A stretch of 26,816 nt of DNA from a virus, in the IMG/VR virus record IMGVR_UViG_3300031952_000114, positions 1 to 26,816 of that record. One strand, 5' to 3'. Positions 14,517-20,832 of the stretch are shown here, piece by piece. The notes beneath the pieces are model-generated. The model was given only the letters and a program-made list of their open reading frames with translations, had not been told where the DNA came from and did not search any database. A program made the position numbers and the translations under genes. The stretch's first letter is position 1. Every line of letters begins with the position of its first letter.

Positions 14517-15236
14517 ATGCGTTTTGAAGATTTAAGCGCCGCGGACCAAAAGCTCTTAAACACGGATTTTGGCGGCCTTGAGAAGGTAGCTGCGGATCAA
14601 GTTGCGCAGGCTCAGGAAATGTACGAGATCGGCTTTTCCAAGCTCGCGTCTCAAATTGCCGATCAGCTCGACGCTGAGGCAGCCGCTGAGAAGGTGGCAG
14701 AGGACAACACTCTGGATCCAGAGTCTGAGAAACTTGCCGCATCACTCGGCGCCTTTATCGAGCGCGGACAGTTCGATGGCCTCCGCAAGCTCGGCAGCGA
14801 TCGGCATGGCAATGAGTGGCACTATCTTCTTCCCTTCGTAGAAGAAAAAGTGGCTGCAGCAGGCGGGATGGCTGCCGTCACAAACTTCGGCAAAAAGCTC
14901 AAAGGCTACGCTGGGGCAGCTGGTAGTAAGACTAAAGAGTGGGCTGGGGCAGCTGGTAGTAAGACTAAAGAGTACGCTGGGAAAGCTGGTGATAAGGCGA
15001 AGGAAGTGGGCGGCAAGGTCAAAGACTACCACAAAAGTATGGCCGACGATGCACGCGGGGCGGCTACTGGCCGTAATGCGTTCATGGACCACACGGGCGT
15101 AAAGGGCAATCTGAACGCAGGGCAACGCGCCGGTGCTGGTGGCCGGGCTGCATTGAAGGCATCGCCATACCTCGCAGCTGGAGCTGGAGCCGGTTTGGCA
15201 GCAGCTATGCGCAAAAAAGAAGAACCAGCAAGTTGA
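14517..15236 (+). CDS. Scaffold/core-like protein with LEA-like repeats, 239 aa
   Basis: The ATG at 14517 has AGGAG about 10 nt upstream. An ATG 5 nt earlier is in a frame that closes quickly. Residues 1-115 are acidic and helical with K-x-A sites (GLEKVAADQ, GFSKLASQI, SEKLAASL, EEKVAAAG). Residues 131-174 hold four 11-residue repeats of the type YAGAAGSKTKE, which resemble LEA-type amphipathic helices. The C-terminus is Gly/Ala-rich with a weakly hydrophobic stretch (YLAAGAGAGLAAAM) and a charged end. It is probably an internal head or core protein. No firm family match. Confidence 0.55.
   Translation: MRFEDLSAADQKLLNTDFGGLEKVAADQVAQAQEMYEIGFSKLASQIADQLDAEAAAEKVAEDNTLDPESEKLAASLGAFIERGQFDGLRKLGSDRHGNEWHYLLPFVEEKVAAAGGMAAVTNFGKKLKGYAGAAGSKTKEWAGAAGSKTKEYAGKAGDKAKEVGGKVKDYHKSMADDARGAATGRNAFMDHTGVKGNLNAGQRAGAGGRAALKASPYLAAGAGAGLAAAMRKKEEPAS
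14907..15005. repeat. Three 33-bp tandem repeats in the LEA-like gene
   Basis: Units at 14907-14939, 14940-14972 and 14973-15005 encode 11 residues each. The first two are almost identical in DNA, and the third has drifted. A fourth, much weaker unit may follow. Confidence 0.85.
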
Positions 15237-15249
15237 GTTTGTAATGCTT

Positions 15250-15276
15250 CCGGGGGCATGTGCCCCCGGCTTTCTT
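15250..15276 (+). terminator. GC-rich hairpin, weak terminator candidate
   Basis: CCGGGGGC (15250-15257) pairs with GCCCCCGG (15262-15269) around ATGT, followed by CTTTCTT. It lies between two scaffold-like genes. The T tract is interrupted, so partial termination or mRNA protection is likely. Confidence 0.5.
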
Positions 15277-15292
15277 CAAGGAGCAGGGGCGT

Positions 15293-15706
15293 ATGCGGTC
15301 GATAAACGATATGATTCGTGATGCCGATGAGATCTTCGAGAAGAGGGCCTCAAAGCAGGAAAACACCAAGAGCACTAAATCTAGTGGCTATTCGGACGAT
15401 GAGATCTTCAAGCTCGCCGAGGAGCTAAAGAGCCCGTCCAGGACCAGCGCAGCTCGTGAGAAACTTGCCGAGCATGATGGGGAGACCAAGATTGCGTTTA
15501 CCCTGCGAGAGCAGATAGCGCACTCTGCGGCAATCATTGACACGCTTTTGAACCTGGAGCAGCTGGAAAAGTTTGCTGCGCTTGAGAGTGCAGCCAAAGA
15601 AAAAGGCTTCAGCGACGCGCAGATCCAGAGCTTTTTCGAGAAGAATGCTTCGACTGCTGGGTTTCGCTCAATCCTTTCGGAAATACCAGCTCTATTCGGA
15701 AAGTGA
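15293..15706 (+). CDS. Scaffold/core-like protein, 137 aa
   Basis: I choose the ATG at 15293 because AAGGAG lies 9 nt upstream. An upstream in-frame start would fall inside the GC-rich hairpin. The protein is charged and helical. It contains five K-x-A matches: IFEKRASKQ, EIFKLAEEL, REKLAEHD, QLEKFAALE and FFEKNASTA. The block SDDEIFKLAEEL parallels DDEIEKLAAEL in the 210-aa protein upstream. The last 25 bases and those after the stop form the left copy of a 37-bp direct repeat. A head-core role is inferred from composition and position. Confidence 0.55.
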   Translation: MRSINDMIRDADEIFEKRASKQENTKSTKSSGYSDDEIFKLAEELKSPSRTSAAREKLAEHDGETKIAFTLREQIAHSAAIIDTLLNLEQLEKFAALESAAKEKGFSDAQIQSFFEKNASTAGFRSILSEIPALFGK

Positions 15707-15726
15707 GTGAATGATCGTGCAAAACC
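15690..15726 (+). repeat. Left copy of a 37-bp direct repeat flanking the kinase-like gene
   Basis: It matches 16549-16585 at 34 of 37 positions in the same orientation. It covers the end of the 137-aa gene and the start region that belongs, in the right copy, to the 303-aa gene. This is the pattern left by insertion or unequal recombination. Confidence 0.85.
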
Positions 15727-15793
15727 ACCCAGTCCCCACCTTGATGCGCTGTGCGCCATTCGGGGTAGGTACCAGAGAGAGGGGGAAGTGATG

Positions 15794-16573
15794 ATGAACG
15801 ACTCATTCTGGGTTGGGTTTTTTAAGCACGCTTCGCCCAGGTGGATTAAAGAAATCCGAAAACTTAAACAAGTCCCTGAGGCTATGTCCGATAAGCTCAA
15901 AAGTTTGGGCCTTCCCCTGCGCGAAACTCGCCATATCGGCAGAGGGGGGAGTCAACTAGCAGATGAGGTGTTCCATCCAGTTCACGGGGTCTCTATTCGC
16001 AAAATACCTGTTGGGCACAACGCTGCAGACCGCGAAATACTAAAGGCAAGCGCGCGTGACAATATTGCTATGTGGGAGCATGCGCGTCACGCTACGGGGG
16101 GCAAGGGCCCGTTTGCTCACATTAAAGGCCATGAAGGACATGTGGCTTTTTATGAAAAGGCCATGCCATCTGCGAAAGACCGCGGTCCGCGGTTACGCCG
16201 TCTTATCCCCAAGGCTCTCGCTCTTGCGGAAACGCACAGCGCCATCCCAGGGCACAGTCGTCAAGAATGGCGCGCTTTGGATCTGTCTGTAAAACTGAAA
16301 AAAAAGAGCCGGGAAGAGGTTTCATTTAGCGGCAGAGACCAGGAGTACATAGATAAAATCAAAGAGAAGTATCCAGAGCTCCACGATTTGCGACACGGTA
16401 ATATCGTTGGTGGTAAAATAGTTGACATGGAGCCGGGTGGTAATCTTCGTATCCGACTCCACAGGCCTGATAATTATAAAAATCCTGTCAGCGAAGCTAA
16501 AAAGTACTTCGCTGCGGAGACGAGAGCAGCCCAAAAACAAAGGTCCGACTCTATTCGGAAAGTGAGCGAATGA
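15794..16573 (+). CDS. Kinase-like protein with FWVGF N-terminal tag, 259 aa
   Basis: I place the start at the second of two adjacent ATGs (GGGGGAAG about 6 nt upstream). The longer frame from 15707 begins in the repeat and has no ribosome-binding site. Residues 1-13 are the tag MNDSFWVGFFKHA. The rest resembles a small protein-kinase or aminoglycoside-kinase fold: a Gly-rich loop GRGGSQLADEVF (49-60), a candidate ATP lysine K70 in VSIRKIP, a hinge-like VAFYEKAM, and a catalytic-loop-like HDLRHGNIV with D198 and N203 at the usual five-residue spacing, then D211 in KIVDMEP. The C-lobe ends about 48 residues later, which is short. It lies between 37-bp direct repeats. Kinase activity is an inference. 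Confidence 0.5.
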   Translation: MNDSFWVGFFKHASPRWIKEIRKLKQVPEAMSDKLKSLGLPLRETRHIGRGGSQLADEVFHPVHGVSIRKIPVGHNAADREILKASARDNIAMWEHARHATGGKGPFAHIKGHEGHVAFYEKAMPSAKDRGPRLRRLIPKALALAETHSAIPGHSRQEWRALDLSVKLKKKSREEVSFSGRDQEYIDKIKEKYPELHDLRHGNIVGGKIVDMEPGGNLRIRLHRPDNYKNPVSEAKKYFAAETRAAQKQRSDSIRKVSE

Positions 16574-16585
16574 CTGTGCAAAACC
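16549..16585 (+). repeat. Right copy of the 37-bp direct repeat
   Basis: It differs from 15690-15726 at three positions. It encodes the last residues of the kinase-like protein and the first codons of the 303-aa protein, whose ATG at 16570 lies within it. Confidence 0.85.
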
Positions 16586-17481
16586 TCCTGATAGGTGATC
16601 AGCAGAAGCTGGCGTTTCTTAGTGGCTTTATGAGAAAACTCGTAAGCAAGGGAAAGCCGCTTCAAAAAATCGTCAAGGGGTCAGGGAAAGTCAGGAAGAT
16701 GGCTCCTGCAAGAGGGGGCAAACGCGTTTCAAAAAGCAACGCTGTGCCTGCTGGCTTTGCCGAGGGCACTAAATCCCCCAATGCACAGCGAGCTTGGGAC
16801 GCCTATCGCGAAAAGGCTATGACCTCAGGTGGTGGGGCCGACTCACTGCTTCTTTACCCTGCGCAGTTTGCTGCCGAAAAAATGTTGGGTAAAGAGCGGG
16901 TACGTAATAGAATGTGGAAAGCTGTTGGGGCGCCAGCGCTAAGAGCCGACACTGCTGTCGGGAGAGTCCTGGAAAAGACGCCGCTCGTAGGGAAGAAACT
17001 TTTTCGCGTGAAAGAGATGGTTCCTTGGGGCAAAGGACTTCATCGTGAGGTAGAGCGCTCTTCGGCTTTGGGGCCTCTCACGAAGGCTAGAGATATTGCT
17101 GCGCCCATCATTGTCGGCGCAGGTTTAGAGAAAGGCGTCAGGGCAATGACCAAGAAAAAAGATTCCGAGGATGGCCAGCACATAAGAGAAAAAGCCGCTT
17201 CAGTAATGCTTCATCTCCATCAGGAGAACAGGGGGCATGAGAAGCGTGCAGATGCCCTACGCCTTCTCTACAAGCAAGTAGAGCTAGGATACGGACAGCT
17301 GCCGCAATCTTTCGGCGAGCTAAATGAGAAATTAGCTTCGCTAGTAAAAGAGGATTTAGGTGTGTTGGAGAAGGCATTGGAATTAGCTGGGGGCAACCTA
17401 AAGTTTGGCGAGTTGGGATCGAAAGATAACTCCATAGCCGGGACCCCTGCAGAAAAATTCCAAGCCGACCTCCTGGACTGA
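16570..17481 (+). CDS. Basic head/core-like protein, 303 aa
   Basis: The ATG overlaps the previous stop (ATGA). The protein is strongly basic in its first 60 residues. It begins with a degenerate version of the tag (KLAFLSGFMRKLV), and further K-x-A matches occur at IREKAASV, GHEKRADAL and NEKLASLV. A weak hydrophobic patch (DIAAPIIVGAGLEKGV) lies near residue 185. The C-terminus is acidic. The gene would directly follow the 137-aa gene if the kinase-like insert were removed. The basic N-terminus suggests DNA contact inside the head. No family recognised. Confidence 0.55.
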   Translation: MTVQNLLIGDQQKLAFLSGFMRKLVSKGKPLQKIVKGSGKVRKMAPARGGKRVSKSNAVPAGFAEGTKSPNAQRAWDAYREKAMTSGGGADSLLLYPAQFAAEKMLGKERVRNRMWKAVGAPALRADTAVGRVLEKTPLVGKKLFRVKEMVPWGKGLHREVERSSALGPLTKARDIAAPIIVGAGLEKGVRAMTKKKDSEDGQHIREKAASVMLHLHQENRGHEKRADALRLLYKQVELGYGQLPQSFGELNEKLASLVKEDLGVLEKALELAGGNLKFGELGSKDNSIAGTPAEKFQADLLD

Positions 17482-17511
17482 TCGAAAACAACTTTTTTTG
17501 GAGGGGCAGAG

Positions 17512-18003
17512 ATGGTCGTCGCTATCTCGGACAGCAGAATCGTTCCCATCACTGAGGACTTGACCACAGAAGTGTCAACCCTAGAAATCTTGCGTGGTCT
17601 TGAGACCATGTACCGCGTGGACAAGCCCTTGGCTGTCCCCGGAACCACCGCACTTCTTATGGGTGAGTTTGCGGTACTGAATTCGGCCGGTAAGGCGGAG
17701 CGCGCAGGCGCTACACCTGTGGGCCAGACCTACCTTGTCTTTGCAGGTACCGATCGCTTTGATGTCAAGGCAACCGGACAAGTGACCCTCGTTATGAGTT
17801 GGCCAATCCAGGCGAAGACCACACGCTACAACACCGGCGGATCTTACGCGGTTGGGGATCTCCTCACCGTTAAGAACCTTGGTGGTGGTCAATCGCAGCT
17901 TACACCAGCGGCAACAACCGAATTCGCGGTTGCACGCGTGCTGGAAGTTGGAACAGGTTATCTCGTGTACGAGACTCTAGGCGGCGGCTCTACAGAGCTA
18001 TAA
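17512..18003 (+). CDS. Putative capsid decoration/accessory protein, 163 aa
   Basis: The ATG follows TTGGAGGGGC. The product is almost all beta-type, Gly/Thr/Val-rich, without cysteines (for example TDRFDVKATGQVTLVMSW and GGSYAVGDLLTVKNLGGG). The second half looks like a small beta-barrel. A small beta-rich protein directly upstream of the major capsid gene, with 55 nt between them, is a common arrangement for head decoration or stabilisation proteins. The assignment rests on this context and composition. It lacks the K-x-A motif, which suits a protein added to the outside after maturation. Confidence 0.55.
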   Translation: MVVAISDSRIVPITEDLTTEVSTLEILRGLETMYRVDKPLAVPGTTALLMGEFAVLNSAGKAERAGATPVGQTYLVFAGTDRFDVKATGQVTLVMSWPIQAKTTRYNTGGSYAVGDLLTVKNLGGGQSQLTPAATTEFAVARVLEVGTGYLVYETLGGGSTEL

Positions 18004-18058
18004 CCCCTGACCGAAGTCGCACTTGTTTGAAACACTTTTGAACATCAAGGAGATTTAG

Positions 18059-18970
18059 ATGTACGAAGGATTGGATAGCCAGACGTTTAACAATCTCTTC
18101 ATTGAGAGATTGGACACCGTCGAAGGGCTACAAAAAACAGCCGCTGCCGGCGCAGCATTTGTTCGATCAAAGATTCGTGAGATCGGTTTCGGGCGTCGCA
18201 TTCTGCCGCCAGAATCCGTATCCCGCGCAGATCTAACTCGCTCGACCGATCATGACACTCTGATCAAGATCGTCGATATCGAGCATGAGTCCAAGGCTAT
18301 GGCGGTCAACTTCGCTTCAACAGCGAACGAGCGCTATATCCAAGGCAAGCGTTATGCGCTGCCGTTCTTCAAGATCGAGTCCGAGAAATTCGTCAAGTCT
18401 GAAGGCGAACTCTTGGCCTATGATTACCCAATCACGAAAGTGATTGAGGAGAACTCAGTCAAGGACATTCAAAAAGTCGAAGATATCAAGTTCATCGAAT
18501 ATGCAGAAGCTGCGATCACGATCACAGGCAAGCGTATTATCTCTGCATCTACTTCGGTAGACCGCAAAGAGATGAACAGTCTCTTCAAGATGATCGACTT
18601 CGATCAGCTGACTGTTGGTTGCACGCTCATGAACACCGTCGACTATGACGATTACATGATCCAGCCTGCAACTGAAATCGGCTCGCCCTTGGCGTCGGAA
18701 ATCACTGTTGATGGCTACAAGTATCAGACGATTCTGAATCGTCGCCTTGTTGTCACCAACAAGCACGATATCCTGCTCCCTGGCGAAATCTGGGCTTTCA
18801 CTGAGCCAGCCTATCTCGGTAACTTCTTTATCCTGAATGACGTCAAGTTCTGGATCAAGAAAGAAGCCGATTTGGTTGTTTGGAAGACCTGGGAATATAT
18901 TGCCGAAGGCTTCGGTAATATCAAGTCGATCGCTAAGATCGAACTCGATGTTCCAAACCCAATTCCGTAA
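18059..18970 (+). CDS. Major capsid protein (HK97 fold)
   Basis: It forms the shell of the head. A strong AAGGAG lies about 7 nt upstream of the ATG, the best ribosome-binding site in the window, as expected for the most abundant protein. At 303 aa, the layout fits phage major capsid proteins: a helical N-arm, a long-loop region rich in charged residues (AVNFASTANERYIQGKRYALP), a spine helix region (ITKVIEENSVKDIQKVEDIKF), and a C-terminal A-domain-like part ending in strands (KHDILLPGEIWAFTEP...NDVKFWIKKEADLVVWKTW). GLQKTAAAG at residues 23-31 is a likely processing site; cleavage after A28 would remove a short delta-like segment. A hairpin follows the gene. Confidence 0.85.
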   Translation: MYEGLDSQTFNNLFIERLDTVEGLQKTAAAGAAFVRSKIREIGFGRRILPPESVSRADLTRSTDHDTLIKIVDIEHESKAMAVNFASTANERYIQGKRYALPFFKIESEKFVKSEGELLAYDYPITKVIEENSVKDIQKVEDIKFIEYAEAAITITGKRIISASTSVDRKEMNSLFKMIDFDQLTVGCTLMNTVDYDDYMIQPATEIGSPLASEITVDGYKYQTILNRRLVVTNKHDILLPGEIWAFTEPAYLGNFFILNDVKFWIKKEADLVVWKTWEYIAEGFGNIKSIAKIELDVPNPIP

Positions 18971-18977
18971 GTTTTTG

Positions 18978-19017
18978 GGGCGAGCTATCGTTCGGCAACG
19001 GCCGGTAGCTCGCCCTT
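18978..19017 (+). terminator. Hairpin after the major capsid gene
   Basis: GGGCGAGCTA (18978-18987) pairs with TAGCTCGCCC (19006-19015), ten perfect pairs, with only two Ts after it. It may protect or partly terminate the capsid mRNA. Confidence 0.55.
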
Positions 19018-19035
19018 CAATTGTGAGGAAGTTTT

Positions 19036-19581
19036 ATGAAGACAGAGGATCAGCCGCTTGAACTTTATCGGGTGACCAATATCACCGCCCGAGCTCCCCG
19101 CATTGATCCGGGCACTCAATTAGATCTTCGCACTGCCGCCGAGGCCAAAGGCCATGCGATCTCTTTTCGCGGTGCAAGAGGCGGCGCAATCCTGTTAGCA
19201 CCAGGCGAAAGCCAGGTCACTAATGATATTACCGGCAGCCTGAGGAAGCTGGAACAAAGACTTCTCGTGTCGATCGTAAACCTGGACATAAACGCAGAAG
19301 CACCGCCGGCACCTGCAGCTCCAGTTGTGGCAGCTTTGCCTGTCGAGGTCGCCCCTCCGGTTGTAGCAGCTGTGCCCGAGAAGGTCAGCCCTCCTGTGGT
19401 AGCTAAGCCTCCGGTAAAAGCCCCCGTAGCATTGCCAAAAACGGGCAGCGGGCCGGCACCAGTTGTAAAGAAAGCACCGGCAGCTCCTGCAGTCGCAGTT
19501 TCCGCAGCTCCCGTACCAGAAGCGACTACGCCAGCAGCTCCTGAAGTTGCGGTCGATAACAGCAACGACGAGATCATCTAG
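19036..19581 (+). CDS. Virion-associated paralogue 1 with Pro/Ala-rich tail, 181 aa
   Basis: The ATG has GAGGAAG upstream. Residues 8-82 form a compact domain: YRVTNITARAPRIDPGTQLD, then LRTAAEAKGHAISFRG and a helix before LLVSIVNLD. The same pattern recurs in the next gene. Residues 90-175 are a Pro/Ala/Val-rich stalk with repeated APVVA-type units, likely extended. The end is acidic. The location directly after the major capsid gene suggests a head-surface or head-tail interface protein, with the stalk pointing outward. No named family recognised. Confidence 0.6.
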   Translation: MKTEDQPLELYRVTNITARAPRIDPGTQLDLRTAAEAKGHAISFRGARGGAILLAPGESQVTNDITGSLRKLEQRLLVSIVNLDINAEAPPAPAAPVVAALPVEVAPPVVAAVPEKVSPPVVAKPPVKAPVALPKTGSGPAPVVKKAPAAPAVAVSAAPVPEATTPAAPEVAVDNSNDEII

Positions 19582-19635
19582 TTCGTGCGGACTTTGTATC
19601 GAGCGCCGTACGCCAGTTTCCCAATAGGAGTCCCT

Positions 19636-20181
19636 ATGCAAAAGCAGCAGCCGCAGCAGCAGTTCCAGTACAAGTTAACGAATACGACGGTTAAACCCCC
19701 CAAGCGCGATCCAAAAACCGGCGTCGATCTTCGCACGATGCTAGAGAAGGTCGGGCATGTTGTTTCCTTTCGAGGGAGAAACAACGAGTCCGTGATGGTT
19801 GGGCAGAACAAGTCCCACATCCTCTACGAGCTGACTGAAGGCATTATCGGCCTTCAGCGCGGTGGGCATGTGAGCGTCGAGAGAATCGACGATGTCATGA
19901 CGCTGCTGGCTCAACACACCAACAAGCCTGCAGCTCGGGCAACCGCACCGCAAGCAGCCGTTGCGGATAACCCAATGGCTAAGGAACCCGATTCGAGTGA
20001 GGCTTCTGACTACGCGGAAATACCAAGCTCTGAGCGAATGGCGAGCGCCATCGAGATGGGGCTGGACGATCACAAGCAAAAGGGCGGAAGCGAGTACGAG
20101 GGGGCCACCAATCCAGATGGTGAGCCTAATTTTCTCGTAACTGCCAGTAAAAAAATATCCCGTAAGGCTCGTCAAAGATAA
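19636..20181 (+). CDS. Virion-associated paralogue 2, 181 aa
   Basis: I choose the ATG at 19636 (AGGAG 5 nt upstream). An upstream GTG in frame has no ribosome-binding site. After a Gln-rich leader (MQKQQPQQQFQY), residues 12-85 repeat the domain of the previous gene: KLTNTTVKPPKRDPKTGVDL, then LRTMLEKVGHVVSFRG and a last strand GGHVSVERIDD. The C-terminal half differs: it is polar and charged rather than Pro/Ala-rich, ending in a basic KKISRKARQR. A duplicated gene that has specialised is likely. A role on the head or neck is inferred from its position. Confidence 0.6.
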   Translation: MQKQQPQQQFQYKLTNTTVKPPKRDPKTGVDLRTMLEKVGHVVSFRGRNNESVMVGQNKSHILYELTEGIIGLQRGGHVSVERIDDVMTLLAQHTNKPAARATAPQAAVADNPMAKEPDSSEASDYAEIPSSERMASAIEMGLDDHKQKGGSEYEGATNPDGEPNFLVTASKKISRKARQR

Positions 20182-20190
20182 GAGGCTACT

Positions 20191-20664
20191 ATGCCGACGT
20201 ACCAACAAGATTGGGTCACTGGGCGTCAAGAGAAGGCGAAGCGTTATCTTCGCCTTTTTTTGCGTGATACGCCGGAGCTTAACCGCTTGATCCGCAAAGA
20301 AGAGTCCGACGACGAGATGCTTCTCTTCTGCTTGGAGATGACGATCTCTGACTGGAACAGCACCACGCCCTTGATAAGGCAGGTGGATATCGGGAACTAT
20401 CCCAGTCTCTACCTGCTCATGCATGGCTCCGTGATCCAGGTAATGAAGTCCCAGGGGATATTTCAGTCGCGTAACGAGCTCAATTACTCGGCAGGCGGGT
20501 CGAGCTTTATCCGTGCGAATAAGACGAACTACTACATGGCCTGGATGACCAATTTCGTAAACGACTACGAAGTCAAGAAGCGAAACATGAAAATGCAACT
20601 CAATATCGCTGGTGGTTGGGGTGGGGTCAATTCTGAATACGATAGGATAGGCTATGCTTGGTAA
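20191..20664 (+). CDS. Putative neck/head-tail connector protein, 157 aa
   Basis: The ATG has AGAGG about 7 nt upstream. The protein is helical at the N-terminus (basic and Leu-rich, RYLRLFLRDTPELNRLIRKE) and mixed later (ISDWNSTTPLIRQVDIGNYP). It ends with an aromatic/Gly-rich tail. Its position after the capsid-associated genes, and a size usual for adaptor proteins, point to head completion or head-tail joining. An intrinsic-terminator structure lies inside the frame at codons 15-24. The next gene overlaps its end by 11 nt. No sequence family recognised. Confidence 0.5.
   Translation: MPTYQQDWVTGRQEKAKRYLRLFLRDTPELNRLIRKEESDDEMLLFCLEMTISDWNSTTPLIRQVDIGNYPSLYLLMHGSVIQVMKSQGIFQSRNELNYSAGGSSFIRANKTNYYMAWMTNFVNDYEVKKRNMKMQLNIAGGWGGVNSEYDRIGYAW
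20233..20261 (+). terminator. Intrinsic terminator structure inside a coding region
   Basis: AAGGCGAAG (20233-20241) pairs perfectly with CTTCGCCTT (20248-20256) around a six-base loop, and Ts run to 20261. It meets all standard criteria but lies 40 nt inside the 157-aa gene. Confidence 0.65.
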
Positions 20665-20830
20665 GTTCTGGGAGGGCTTCTTCAAAAAAGCAGAGGAAGC
20701 AGATATCAGAAAGCTAGAGGCTCAGGGCAATGCGCCGATGCTCGCCCGAACCATCAGCAAAGCCGGACCAAGAGCAGACGACCTTACCGCTGAGAGTGAC
20801 CGCGCTAAATTCGAGGTAGCCAGAGGGTAA
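20654..20830 (+). CDS. Short protein with FW-GF tag, 58 aa
   Basis: The ATG lies inside the end of the previous gene, overlapping by 11 nt, with AGGAT/AGG-rich sequence just upstream. It begins MLGKFWEGFFKKAEEAD, a version of the FWVGF tag with its K-x-A end. The remaining 40 residues are charged, without hydrophobic core or cysteines, and probably disordered (EAQGNAPMLARTISKAGPRA). It seems to be little more than a tag and a tail. A peptide incorporated into the virion or used as an assembly aid is possible. Confidence 0.6.
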   Translation: MLGKFWEGFFKKAEEADIRKLEAQGNAPMLARTISKAGPRADDLTAESDRAKFEVARG

Positions 20831-20832
20831 TC

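Noticed and set aside
15707-15793. Longer N-terminus for the kinase-like protein starting at GTG 15707
   Set aside because: The start lies in the direct repeat without a ribosome-binding site, and the extra residues are not protein-like. The tag then begins cleanly at 15794.
19741-20685. A 314-codon open frame on the - strand
   Set aside because: It lies wholly opposite two well-supported + strand genes with good ribosome-binding sites, has no ribosome-binding site of its own, and its composition (Leu/Arg/His/Val) is that of an antisense shadow.
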